Origin: Actinomycetospora succinea
GTDB taxonomy: Bacteria; Actinomycetota; Actinomycetes; Mycobacteriales; Pseudonocardiaceae
NCBI RefSeq assembly: GCF_004363095.1
Contig: NZ_SNYO01000010.1
Location: 124,001-188,000, forward strand
DNA: 64,000 bases
Reading direction: 5' to 3'
Below are positions 47,548 to 55,818 of the stretch, piece after piece. Below the pieces are notes generated by a model. That model ran no database searches. It saw only the letters and a program-made list of their open reading frames with translations, and was not told the DNA's origin. Each line of letters starts with the position of its first letter. Positions within the stretch are counted from its first letter, which is position 1. Made by a program: the position numbers and the translations under genes.

Positions 47548-50159
47548 CGAGGGGTGCGGCGCCGTTCGGGGACGACACCGAGCTCGCGCGCCCGGGCCGC
47601 GGCCTCGCGGCGGGTCCGCACCTCGAGCTTCGCGAGGATCGCCGAGACGTGGTGGTCGGCGGTCTTCTCGGAGATGACGAGGCGGGCGGCGATCTCGGCG
47701 TTGGTGAGGTTCTCGGCCAGCAGGCGCACCACCTCCACCTGCCGGTCGGAGAGGCCGGCGGGGTTGGCGCGGGTGGCCGCGTACGGGCCGCGCGGGATGT
47801 GCGACACGCCGAGCGCGCGCAGCCGCTGCCGCGCCAGGCGCGCGGCGGGACGAGCGCCGAGCCCGTCGAGGATCCGCAGCGCGCGCAGGGTCGGGTCCGG
47901 CGCGCCGGAGTCGAGCAGCTCGAGCGCCTGGTGGTACGGCGCGCCCTCGGCCTCCCAGATCGCGGCCGCGGCGGCCCAGTCGCCGCGGATGCCGGCGGCG
48001 TGGACGGGGCGCGCGCCGTCGGGCACGTCCACCGCCGACCCGAGACGGCGACGCCACCGCGCCAGCTCGCCGCGGTCGTGCTCGCGGCCCGGGCGGGCGG
48101 TCAGCTCGTCCAGCCGCGCCAGCGCCTCGTCGGCGTCGGACGGGCGCCCGGCCAGCCACGCCGTCTCGATCTCCACGAGCCCGGACGCCCACCAGATGTC
48201 GTAGCACTCGGCGCGGGCGGCGAGGTCGCACGCCCACGCCCGGTGCGCCGCGGCGTCGTCGTCACCGCGGCGCGCGAGCAGGCGGGCCAGCGGCGGGAGC
48301 GCGTAGCGCAGGGAACCGCGCTCCGGCTCACCCCGGACGCCGGCGATCCCGCGCAGCCCGGCGATCGCGCCCTCCCAGTCGCCGTGCACCGCCCGCAGGC
48401 GGTACCCGACGGCCTGCCACGACGTCGCGAGGAACCACGTCTCGAGCTCCTCGGCGTAGGCGATCGCCTCGTCGAGGTGGCGCCGGCACTCGTCGTAGCG
48501 CGCGAGGGCGAACAGGTCGAGGACGAGCAACCCGTAGGCGATGAGGGTGAACGTGTGGGCCCCGGCCGCCCGGGTGGCGGCCAGGCCGTCGCGCATGAGC
48601 TCGAGGCCCGCGTCGTGCTCGCCCCCGATCAGTCGCGCCCGGCCGAGGCAGGTCAGGCTCATCCCGAGGTGCTCGGGGGTGCCGGTGCGCTCCGCCGAGG
48701 CCGCGGCCGCCTCGGCGGAGGCGAGGACGTCGTCGCCCCCGACCATGGCCAGGAGCACCGAGCGCCACAGCAGCGCGTAGGTCCGGGCCGGCGTCTCCGG
48801 CACCGACTCGAGCAGCGCGACCGCCCGCGCCAGGCTCGCCTTCGCGTCGGCGGTCAGCGCCAGTGACCACTGCGCGGGCCCGAGCACGATCAGGGCCTCG
48901 CCCAGCCCGACGACGTCGCCGAGCTCCTCGAGGATCCGCACCGCGGCCAGGCCGTGCTCGAGCGCCTCGGTCGGCTCGTCCATCGCCCAGAGCGCGTCGG
49001 CCAGCTGGTGGCGGGCCGCCGCGACGTCCGCGGCGGGCACGAGGTGCTCGCGCGCGAGCAGCAGGCGAAGACAGCCGACGACCTGGCCGTAGCTGCCGTC
49101 GCGGGCCGCCTGCGCCGCCGCCCGCGGGGCGATCTCGACGACCCGCTCGTCGTCGGCGGCCTCGACGGCGTGGTGCAGCACGCGGGGAAGGTCGACCCCG
49201 TCCCGCGCGAGGAGGGCCTCCAGGACCGCGGTGTGCGACCGCATCCGCTCGCTCGCGGGCAGCGCGTCCTCCACCGCCCGGCGCGCCAGCTCGTGCCGGA
49301 ACGCGACCGCGTCGGGGCGCACCTCCAGGACCCCGCGACGCTCGGCCTCCGCGAGCACGGTGAGGTCGCCGACCAGCGCGCGGGCCAGCGGCAGCTCGAC
49401 CTGCGAGGGCACGACGGCCAGCTGCTCGAGCGCGGTCCGGGTCGCCGGCGGGAGCCCGTGGACCCGGGCCATCACGGCGTCGGCGACGGTGAGCGGCACG
49501 GTGTCGTCCCCCGCGTCGTCCCCCGCGGCGAGGACCTCCGTGACGTAGAACGGGTTGCCGCCGGTGAGCGCGAACAGCTGGACCGACCGCGCCCCGGCGA
49601 GCGCCGCCACCGCCGCGTGCGAGAGCCGCGGCACCACCACGCGGCGCACCGACGTCCCGGCCAGCCCGCCCAGCAGCCGCTGCGCGGGATGGTCACGACC
49701 GACCTCGTCGTCGCGGTACGAGACCACCAGCACCGCCGACGTCCGCTCGATCCGCCGGGACACGTAGCGCAGCACGTCGAGGGTCGCGTCGTCGGCCCAG
49801 TGGACGTCCTCGACGACGAGCACGGTCGGGCGGTCCCCGTCGACGAGCTCGGCGAGCACCCCGACGAGCACGTCGTCGCGGCTGCCCTCGGCGAGGAGGC
49901 CGTCGAGGCGCCCGGAGTGCCCCGCGAAGGCGTCGCGGACCGCACCGAGCGTGCGGGGCGTGACCAGGTCGTCGCACGCCCCGACGAGGACCCGCGTGCC
50001 GGCCGGGACGCGGTCGAGGAACGAGCGGATCAGGCTCGTCTTGCCGATCCCCGCCTCGCCCGCGAGCAGCACCACGCCGCCGTGCCCGCCGGAGGCGGCC
50101 GCGAGCGCGGCGTCGAGGGCCTCGAGCTCGCCGGCACGCTCGAGCAGGGCGGTGCTCAC
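47532..50159 (-). CDS. LuxR-family (LAL / MalT-type) ATPase regulator
   Basis: An 875-residue large ATP-binding LuxR regulator. Walker A is LLAGEAGIGKTSL and Walker B is VLVVEDVHWADDATL, in an STAND-type NTPase of about 300 residues; a helical, TPR-like region follows (about 340-790) and the C-terminal HTH is LSDRQVEVVRLLAENLTNAE, then KTADHHVSAILAKLEV. Such proteins are ligand-activated transcription activators of catabolic and secondary-metabolic genes. GTG at 50159. It lies only 34 bases after the last gene of the BMC operon and on the same strand, so it may be the operon's final gene or be read through into. Confidence 0.93.
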   Translation of the reverse strand: MSTALLERAGELEALDAALAAASGGHGGVVLLAGEAGIGKTSLIRSFLDRVPAGTRVLVGACDDLVTPRTLGAVRDAFAGHSGRLDGLLAEGSRDDVLVGVLAELVDGDRPTVLVVEDVHWADDATLDVLRYVSRRIERTSAVLVVSYRDDEVGRDHPAQRLLGGLAGTSVRRVVVPRLSHAAVAALAGARSVQLFALTGGNPFYVTEVLAAGDDAGDDTVPLTVADAVMARVHGLPPATRTALEQLAVVPSQVELPLARALVGDLTVLAEAERRGVLEVRPDAVAFRHELARRAVEDALPASERMRSHTAVLEALLARDGVDLPRVLHHAVEAADDERVVEIAPRAAAQAARDGSYGQVVGCLRLLLAREHLVPAADVAAARHQLADALWAMDEPTEALEHGLAAVRILEELGDVVGLGEALIVLGPAQWSLALTADAKASLARAVALLESVPETPARTYALLWRSVLLAMVGGDDVLASAEAAAASAERTGTPEHLGMSLTCLGRARLIGGEHDAGLELMRDGLAATRAAGAHTFTLIAYGLLVLDLFALARYDECRRHLDEAIAYAEELETWFLATSWQAVGYRLRAVHGDWEGAIAGLRGIAGVRGEPERGSLRYALPPLARLLARRGDDDAAAHRAWACDLAARAECYDIWWASGLVEIETAWLAGRPSDADEALARLDELTARPGREHDRGELARWRRRLGSAVDVPDGARPVHAAGIRGDWAAAAAIWEAEGAPYHQALELLDSGAPDPTLRALRILDGLGARPAARLARQRLRALGVSHIPRGPYAATRANPAGLSDRQVEVVRLLAENLTNAEIAARLVISEKTADHHVSAILAKLEVRTRREAAARARELGVVPERRRTPRQGYG

Positions 50160-50193
50160 CCCGACGATCGTCGCAGGTCAGAGCACCTCCGCA

Positions 50194-50874
50194 CTAGCCG
50201 ATCAGATCCGTGATCTGTCCGTACACGGTCGGCCACGTGGCGTGCGCGGGATCGACGAGCGTGAAGTGGTCGCCGGGGACCTCGACGAGCACCGCGTCGT
50301 CGCCGGCGGCCCGCGCGGTCTCGGCGTAGGCGCGGCTGATCGCGAACGGCACCCGGTCGTCGTCGGGCGCGTGCACCGCCCGCACGGGCACGCCCAGCGG
50401 CAGCAGGGCCGCGGGGTCGGCGAGGGCGTAGCGCTCGGGCGCCTCGTCGGGTCCGGCCCCGACGAAAGCCCGCGCGGCGCCGTCGCCGATGCCCTCGCGC
50501 GCCGCGTCGGCGAGGGTCAGCACCCCGGCGAGCGACACCACGCCGCGCACCGGGACGCGCGACGCCACCCACGCCGCGAGGTGCCCGCCCGCCGAGTGGC
50601 CCACGACCACCGCCGGGGCGTCCACCGTGCGCAGGGCCGCCTCGACGTCCTCGAGCGTCGCCGGCCAGTCCCCCTGGCCCACGCGGCGGTACTCGACGTT
50701 GACCACCGCGTGCCCGCGCGCGTGCAGGTCCGTGGCCACCGGGGCGATGTGGTCGAGCGCCACCCGGGACCGCCAGAAGCCGCCGTGGAGCAGGACGACG
50801 GGTGGCCCGGCTCCCGGGTAGACGTCGACGAACTGGTGCTCGCCGGGGCCGTAGGAGATCCGCTCAGCGCACAC
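50194..50874 (-). CDS. alpha/beta hydrolase (kynurenine-formamidase-like), BMC operon
   Basis: A 226-residue alpha/beta hydrolase. The oxyanion region is VVLLHGGFWRSRVALD, the nucleophile elbow VVVGHSAGGHLAAWVA, the acid in VHAPDDDRVPFAI and the His in VPGDHFTLVDP, so the Ser-Asp-His triad is intact. It resembles the KynB-like esterase group with the HGGFW motif rather than meta-cleavage hydrolases. GTG at 50874 overlaps the RidA stop by 11 bases. In the operon it could hydrolyse a formamide or ester that precedes aminophenol formation, or a lactone; substrate unproven. Confidence 0.88.
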   Translation of the reverse strand: MCAERISYGPGEHQFVDVYPGAGPPVVLLHGGFWRSRVALDHIAPVATDLHARGHAVVNVEYRRVGQGDWPATLEDVEAALRTVDAPAVVVGHSAGGHLAAWVASRVPVRGVVSLAGVLTLADAAREGIGDGAARAFVGAGPDEAPERYALADPAALLPLGVPVRAVHAPDDDRVPFAISRAYAETARAAGDDAVLVEVPGDHFTLVDPAHATWPTVYGQITDLIG

Positions 50875-51310
50875 GCAGCATCGCGTCCAGCTCGACGGCG
50901 AACCCCTTGGGCAGCGCGCGCACCCCGATCGCGGTCCGCGCGTGCTCCCCGCGCTCGCCGAACACCGCCGCCAGCAGGTCCGACGCCCCGTCGACGACGC
51001 CGGGCTGGTCGACGAAGTCGTCGGTGCACGCGACGAAGCCGCGCAGCACGAGGACCTGGGCGACGCGGTCCAGCGAGCCCAGCGCGTCGCGGGTCTGCGC
51101 GAGCAGGTTGAGCGCGCAGGCCCGGGCCGCGGCGTAGCCATCGGCAACGGACAGGTCCGCGCCGAGCCGCCCGGTGTGCCCGTCGGCGCCCTGCCCGGCC
51201 AGGTGGAGCACGTCCCCGGCCATCGTCCAGCCACGGTAGTGCCCGGCGGGTCGCCGGAGCGGCGGGAGCTCCAGGCCCAGCTCGTCGAGCCGTTGTTCAG
51301 GAGTGCTCAC
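50864..51310 (-). CDS. RidA-family deaminase (2-aminomuconate deaminase-like)
   Basis: A 148-residue RidA/YjgF protein. Family features are GHYRGWTMAGDVLHLAGQG, YAAARACALNLLAQTRDALG and the C-terminal ARTAIGVRALPKGFAVELDA with the conserved Arg. RidA paralogs include 2-aminomuconate deaminase (AmnD), which turns 2-aminomuconate into 4-oxalocrotonate in 2-aminophenol catabolism. The adjacent two-subunit ring-cleavage dioxygenase, tautomerase and aldolase support that assignment; sequence alone would allow a housekeeping imine deaminase. GTG at 51310 overlaps the HAD gene stop. Confidence 0.82.
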   Translation of the reverse strand: MSTPEQRLDELGLELPPLRRPAGHYRGWTMAGDVLHLAGQGADGHTGRLGADLSVADGYAAARACALNLLAQTRDALGSLDRVAQVLVLRGFVACTDDFVDQPGVVDGASDLLAAVFGERGEHARTAIGVRALPKGFAVELDAMLRVR

Positions 51311-52014
51311 GGCGCCCACACCCGCCGGCGCCGCGGCTCCTCCGCCGGCAGCCCGAGCGCCCGGGACACGCGCGCGACCGAGCCGGCCGGGTCGGTGACG
51401 TCGAACAGCTCGGCGGCCATCCCCGCGCTGCGGGCGCCGTCGAGGTTCGCGGCGAGGTCGTCGACGAACAGGCAGCGCCGGGGGTCCTCGCCGAGCGCGT
51501 CCGCCGCCACCCGGAAGGCCCGCGGGTCGGGCTTGAGGACGCCGAGCTTCGCCGCCTCGAGCACGCCGTCGAACCGGGCCACCGCGGGGAACCGGGCCGG
51601 CCACTCGTCGCCGAACCAGTGCGCCATGTCGTTGGTGAACGCCACGACCCGCACCCGGCCCGCGAGCCGCGCGATCAGCCCGAGCACCTCCCCGCGCACG
51701 TAGGAGCAGTCCCGCCACAGCGCGCCGATGTCGAGATCGGGACGGCGCTCGACCAGGCGCGCCCAGTAGTCCCGCTCCTGGGACCGGCCCGCCTCGACCG
51801 ACCGGTAGTCCTCGTCGACGCCCGTCGGGCCGGCCGGGAAGCCGGGGACGTCGGTCGACTCGAACAGCGTCGGGATCACGACGCCGCCCATGTCGAGCAG
51901 CAGCGTGCCGCCCGCGGTCCGGGTCCGGCGCAGCGCCCGCCGCCGCCCGGCGCGCACGGCGTCCGGCGGCGTCGGCTCCGGCGGCCCCGGGGGACGCGGG
52001 GCACAGGAGGTCAC
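51307..52014 (-). CDS. HAD-family phosphatase, BMC operon
   Basis: A 235-residue HAD-IA hydrolase. Motif I is LLLDMGGVVIPT (YihX-type DxGG), motif II VVAFTNDMAHWFG, the Lys in AAKLGVLKPDPRAF and motif IV LFVDDLAANLDGA; the set looks active. The first 38 residues (VTSCAPRPPGPPEPTPPDAV and an Arg-rich part) are an unusual, disordered N-terminal extension. It follows the dikinase subunit with a 4-base overlap, so a phosphorylated aromatic made by the kinase is a plausible substrate. A cap domain of about 80 residues fits a small phosphate ester. Confidence 0.85.
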   Translation of the reverse strand: MTSCAPRPPGPPEPTPPDAVRAGRRRALRRTRTAGGTLLLDMGGVVIPTLFESTDVPGFPAGPTGVDEDYRSVEAGRSQERDYWARLVERRPDLDIGALWRDCSYVRGEVLGLIARLAGRVRVVAFTNDMAHWFGDEWPARFPAVARFDGVLEAAKLGVLKPDPRAFRVAADALGEDPRRCLFVDDLAANLDGARSAGMAAELFDVTDPAGSVARVSRALGLPAEEPRRRRVWAP

Positions 52015-53825
52015 AGGACCGTCACCACACCCGTGTTCCCGTCGACCCGCACCTGCTGGCCGGTGCGCAGGGTGGACACGGCGTTGCCGGTACCGACGAC
52101 CGCCGGCATGCCGTACTCCCGGCACACGATCGCGGTGTGGCTCATGATCCCGCCGACGTCGGAGACCGTGGCGGCGATCCGCGCGAACACCGGCGCCCAC
52201 GACGGCGAGGTCGCCGGGCAGACGAGCACGTCGCCGGGCTGGACCTCGGTGAGCTCGTTGGGGTGCGTGACCACCCGGACCGGGCCCTCGACGATGCCCG
52301 GCGAGCCCGCCGTGCCGCGCAGGACGCCCTCGTCGCCGTCGGCGCGCAGCCACTCGGAGACCGTCGACGTCGTGATCCCCCACAGCATCACCGTGAACGG
52401 CTCGTCGATCTGCGTCGGCGGCGGCCCGAGCGCCGGCGGCGGCTCCCACGCCCGCAGCGCCGTGTAGATCTCGCGGCGGCGGGCGATCGTCGGGCGGAGG
52501 TGCTCGGCGCCGCGCGGGCGCGAGCCGACCGACCACGCCGCGACGCAGTCGTAGATCGCCTCGGCGACCTCGTAGCGGCGCAGGAAGAACATGTCCTCCG
52601 GCTCGTCGATCTCGCCCATCGCGGCCAGCGCGCGGGAGAGCTCGTGCGACTTCGCCCAGAACGTCGCCCACATCCAGTGCTCGATGTAGAGCACGTGCTC
52701 CTCGATGAACGCGAACACCTGGCGGGCCAGCGCGACGGTCTCGTCGAACGTGGCGCGGTCGGCGTCGGAGAGCAGCTCGCGGTAGCCGGCGGTGATCCGG
52801 TCGCGCTCGGCGAGCACCTCGTCGGTCGGCCGGTCGATCGACTCGCCGTCCTCGAGCCGGCGCAGGTACTCGCGCACCGAGGTCAGCGGGATGTCCGGCT
52901 GGTCGGCCCAGGTCGGGTAGGTGTGGTACCCGCCGGGGTGCCCGGGGTCGGTGTTGATGAGGAACCACGGGTCGGCGGTGCGCTCCCAGTCGGCGACCCA
53001 CTCGGCGCCCGCCGCGTCGGCGCGCAGGCCCGCGAAGAGCGTCGCCGCGTCCTCGGTGCCCGAGAGCCGCTCGACCAGCCCGAGCCGCTGGGCCTCCTTG
53101 GCGAGGCGCTTGAGCTCGTCGTCGGGCCGGTAGAGCTCGACGCGCAGCCCGCCGACCATCCGCGAGATCGACTGGTCGGAGATGTCGGGGAACGCCTGGC
53201 GGCAGAGCCCGAAGAACGTCAGGTAGGCCGCGTAGCCGATGTTGAGCAGCTCGAAGTGGTACTGGTAGGTCTCGTACATCGTGAGCACGAGCCGGTCGAA
53301 GTCCCGGATCATCCGGAACCCCGCCGAGTGCCCGACGTGGTCGAACACCGTGCTCTCGGGCTCCAGGTCGGGCAGCGGCTCGAAGCGCAGCGACCGGATC
53401 TCGTCGAGCTTCGCGGTGACCTTGTCCTTCCACTCCGCGTAGATCGCGTCCCAGCGCTCGTAGTAGTGCCCGGCGCGGCGCCCGAACTCCTCGGCGCGGG
53501 CCCCGATGTGCTCGGCCGGAGCGGCCACGGGGGTCACGTAGAGCCGCCCGTTGACGATGCGCTGGTCGACGCCGAACGCGGGCGGCATCGCGAAGATCCG
53601 CGTGTTGAACGCGCCGAGCGCCTGCCACCAGCACTCGCACTGGATCTCGTCGTACGGGTGGAGCACGTCGGGGTGGTGCAGGCGGTCGGCGAACCAGAAC
53701 CGGCCCTCGTCCAGCTCGCGGCGCTCGGGCCCGAACAGGTGGTACCAGTCGTACATCGACTCCCAGCCCTCGGCGCCGGGCGGGGTCTCGATCTCGAACG
53801 GGCTCGGGAAACGGTCAGCCGGCAT
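52011..53825 (-). CDS. PEP-synthase-like swivelling-His / substrate subunit of a split dikinase
   Basis: A 604-residue protein. The C-terminal 80 residues are the phosphohistidine swivel domain: GSPGIVEGPVRVVTHPNE, QPGDVLVCPATSPSWAPVF, and the phospho-His in VGGIMSHTAIVCREYGMPAV. The large N-terminal part (about 500 residues) has no ATP-grasp motif and probably binds the acceptor substrate; GFRMIRDFDRLVLTMYET and WMWATFWAKSHELS are striking. Such split dikinases phosphorylate phenols (phenylphosphate synthase, 4-cresol kinase CreHI). The ATP-binding half is the next gene upstream, 11 bases overlapping. ATG at 53825. Confidence 0.85.
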   Translation of the reverse strand: MPADRFPSPFEIETPPGAEGWESMYDWYHLFGPERRELDEGRFWFADRLHHPDVLHPYDEIQCECWWQALGAFNTRIFAMPPAFGVDQRIVNGRLYVTPVAAPAEHIGARAEEFGRRAGHYYERWDAIYAEWKDKVTAKLDEIRSLRFEPLPDLEPESTVFDHVGHSAGFRMIRDFDRLVLTMYETYQYHFELLNIGYAAYLTFFGLCRQAFPDISDQSISRMVGGLRVELYRPDDELKRLAKEAQRLGLVERLSGTEDAATLFAGLRADAAGAEWVADWERTADPWFLINTDPGHPGGYHTYPTWADQPDIPLTSVREYLRRLEDGESIDRPTDEVLAERDRITAGYRELLSDADRATFDETVALARQVFAFIEEHVLYIEHWMWATFWAKSHELSRALAAMGEIDEPEDMFFLRRYEVAEAIYDCVAAWSVGSRPRGAEHLRPTIARRREIYTALRAWEPPPALGPPPTQIDEPFTVMLWGITTSTVSEWLRADGDEGVLRGTAGSPGIVEGPVRVVTHPNELTEVQPGDVLVCPATSPSWAPVFARIAATVSDVGGIMSHTAIVCREYGMPAVVGTGNAVSTLRTGQQVRVDGNTGVVTVL

Positions 53826-54957
53826 GGTCGGGCGTCCCTTCGGGCGTCGGGCTGGTCGCGGCCGCGCCGCGGGTGAGCGTCGCGAGCACCGCCGACAGCG
53901 CCGACTGGGCGCCGCTGGTCGCCGCCCGCGGGGCGCGGGTGCTCCAGACCGTCTCCGGGCGGGTCTGGAGGAGGTGGACGCGGACGGGGCCGCCGGGCTC
54001 GGCGACCGCGAACTCCCCGTCCTGCGGCACCCCGGCGTCACGCTCGACGCGCCGCGCCAGCTCGAGGATCTCGGCGAGCTCGGCATCGTCGAGGCACGGC
54101 TGCTCGCGGCGCTCGGCCGGGACGTCGGTCTCGTGGGTGCCGGGGTGCTCGGGGTCGCGGACGAGGCAGCGCTCCTTCCGCGCCACCTCGCGGCGCACGA
54201 CCTCGCCGCTGATCTTGTCGATGACGAACCGGTCCGGGGTCACGGTGCCGGAGACCAGCGGCTCCCCCAGGCCCCAGACCGCCTCGCAGACCACGGTCGA
54301 GCGGTCGCCGTTCGCGGGGTTCAGGGTCATGAACACCCCGGCGGCGCGCGCCGGCACCATCTCCTGCACGACCACCGCCATCGCGCCGGCCGACCCGGCG
54401 CCGGCTCCATGGTCGAGCTCCCCTATCGGCGTGCTCCCCTGATCGCTCCGTCTCCCGGCGTGCTCCCGGTACGACACCGCGCGCGCCGTGTAGAGGCTCG
54501 CCCAGCACCGGCACACGGCGTCGGCGACCGCGTCGCGGCCCCGCAGCTCGAGGAACGTGTCGTGCTCGCCGGCGAACGAGGCGCCCGCGGCGTCCTCGCC
54601 CACCGCCGACGAACGCACCGCCACCCGCGCGATCCCGCCGGCGAGCCCGTCGTAGGCGGCGCGGACGGCGTCGAGCACCGGGCCCGCGGTGGCCGCGCGC
54701 AGCAGCCGCGCCCGGGCCTCGGACGCCGCGCGCTCGACCTGGTCGATCGGGGCGTCCGGCGAGAGTGCGCGCAGGGGCGCCTCGACGTCGCCCGTGTCGG
54801 TGAGCGCGGCCCGGAACGCGTCGGTGGTGACGACGAACCCCGCCGGCACCCGCGCGCCCAGGGCCACGAGCCGGTGCAGCCCGGCGCCCTTGCCGCCGAC
54901 GGCGTCGACGTCTCCCGCCGCGGGGTCGGCGAGGCCGAGGATCCAGGGTCCGCTCAC
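53815..54957 (-). CDS. PEP-synthase-like ATP-binding subunit of a split dikinase
   Basis: A 380-residue PPDK N-terminal (ATP-grasp) domain: DAVGGKGAGLHRLVALGARVPAGFVVTTDAF (in pieces: GGKGAGLHRL, VPAGFVVTTDAF), ARVAVRSSAVGEDAAGASFAGEHDTFLEL (cut: AVRSSAVGEDAAGASFAG), VVVQEMVPARAAGVFMTLNP, and the closing HLLQTRPETVWS. It should transfer the beta-phosphate of ATP to the phospho-His of the swivel subunit. After LLQTRPETVW there is a 41-residue tail with a predicted amphipathic helix, AQSALSAVLATLTRG, which may be a BMC encapsulation peptide. GTG at 54957 overlaps the vertex-protein gene stop. Confidence 0.87.
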   Translation of the reverse strand: MSGPWILGLADPAAGDVDAVGGKGAGLHRLVALGARVPAGFVVTTDAFRAALTDTGDVEAPLRALSPDAPIDQVERAASEARARLLRAATAGPVLDAVRAAYDGLAGGIARVAVRSSAVGEDAAGASFAGEHDTFLELRGRDAVADAVCRCWASLYTARAVSYREHAGRRSDQGSTPIGELDHGAGAGSAGAMAVVVQEMVPARAAGVFMTLNPANGDRSTVVCEAVWGLGEPLVSGTVTPDRFVIDKISGEVVRREVARKERCLVRDPEHPGTHETDVPAERREQPCLDDAELAEILELARRVERDAGVPQDGEFAVAEPGGPVRVHLLQTRPETVWSTRAPRAATSGAQSALSAVLATLTRGAAATSPTPEGTPDHAG

Positions 54958-55199
54958 GGCGCATCCCACCCCGCGACGAGGGCCACGACGGCCGCGTCGA
55001 CGCAGGCGCGCCCGGTCACCGCCGCCGCGGCCTCGTCGGTGGCGACGAGCACGGTCGTGCCGGTCCCGGCGTCGAGCAGGTCGACGGCCACCCGCTGCGC
55101 CCCGGAGTCCTGGTCGCGCACCATCACCATGCGCGTCCCGCCGAGCCCCTCGACCTCGCGCTCGGACCACACGCGCCCGACGACCTCACCCAGGATCAC
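54954..55199 (-). CDS. BMC vertex protein (EutN/CcmL, BMC-P)
   Basis: An 81-residue EutN/CcmL pentamer. The fold's marks are ILGEVVGRVWSEREVEGLGG, RVAVDLLDAGTGTTVLVATD and DAAVVALVAGWDAP. Pentamers close the twelve corners of a microcompartment shell. GTG at 55199 overlaps the shell-protein stop as GTGA. It is the only vertex protein in the window, which is enough for one shell type. Confidence 0.93.
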   Translation of the reverse strand: MILGEVVGRVWSEREVEGLGGTRMVMVRDQDSGAQRVAVDLLDAGTGTTVLVATDEAAAAVTGRACVDAAVVALVAGWDAP

Positions 55200-55525
55200 T
55201 GCGACGTCCCCGACTCGATCGCCCTGGTCAGCCGGTCCGCGCTCCCGTTCTCCAGCAGCCCGACCGACACCCCGTGCGGCTTCGGGTACACCTGCGCGGC
55301 CCGCAGCTCGCCGTACTGCTCGACGGCCGCCGACCCCGCGTTGATCGCCTGGCGGACCGCCGCGAGCGACCCGCGCACGGCCGCGGCCAGGTAGCCGCTC
55401 GAGACCCGGTCGACCGTCACGGTCTCGACGTCGGCGGTCTTCATCATCGCCTCGATGCCCGCTGCGAGCGCCACGACGCCGCGCGTCTCGAGGATGCCGA
55501 TCGCTCCCGCACCCCGCTCGGCCAT
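55196..55525 (-). CDS. BMC shell hexamer protein (BMC-H), long form
   Basis: A 109-residue single BMC domain: GAIGILETRGVVALAAGIEA, AMMKTADVETVTVDRVSSGYLA and VRGSLAAVRQAINAGSAAVE. The pore-lining turn reads SSGYLA. A 25-residue C-terminal extension after AAQVYPKPHGV (VGLLENGSADRLTRAIE) is longer than in minimal hexamers and could face the shell interior. ATG at 55525 lies two bases past the stop of the other shell gene. Forms hexagonal tiles of the shell facets. Confidence 0.93.
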   Translation of the reverse strand: MAERGAGAIGILETRGVVALAAGIEAMMKTADVETVTVDRVSSGYLAAAVRGSLAAVRQAINAGSAAVEQYGELRAAQVYPKPHGVSVGLLENGSADRLTRAIESGTSQ

Positions 55526-55527
55526 GA

Positions 55528-55818
55528 TCAGCTCCCCACCATCGCCATGTCGCCCGCCAGCGCCTGGACCGGCACGCACGGGCTCGCGAACACGATCGAC
55601 TTCACGGCGCGCCCGGACACCGCCCGCGCGACCTCCTCGCCGACCTCCACGGCCTCCTCGACCGTCGCGAGGTCGCCGGTCACGGCCACCGCGACGAGCC
55701 CGCCGCCGAGGCGCACCGCCCCGCGGACCTCCACCTCGGTCGCCTTGACCATGGCGTCGACCGCGTCGAACACCGGCACGAACCCCTCGGCCTCGATGAA
55801 CCCCACTGCCCGTGCCAT
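55528..55818 (-). CDS. BMC shell hexamer protein (BMC-H), short form
   Basis: A 96-residue BMC domain: RAVGFIEAEGFVPVFDAVDA, MVKATEVEVRGAVRLGGGLVA, VTGDLATVEEAVEVGEEVA. The pore turn RLGGGLVA is glycine-rich and differs from SSGYLA in the partner hexamer, so the two pores may pass different molecules. The end DMAMVGS is short. ATG at 55818 overlaps the dioxygenase stop by one base. With the long form it would tile the facets; no BMC-T trimer gene was found nearby. Confidence 0.93.
   Translation of the reverse strand: MARAVGFIEAEGFVPVFDAVDAMVKATEVEVRGAVRLGGGLVAVAVTGDLATVEEAVEVGEEVARAVSGRAVKSIVFASPCVPVQALAGDMAMVGS

Noticed and set aside
52011-54957. Housekeeping phosphoenolpyruvate synthase
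   Set aside because: The PEP-synthase domains are split over two genes and the large substrate part lacks the C-terminal PEP-binding TIM barrel, so it resembles aryl-kinase dikinases instead.
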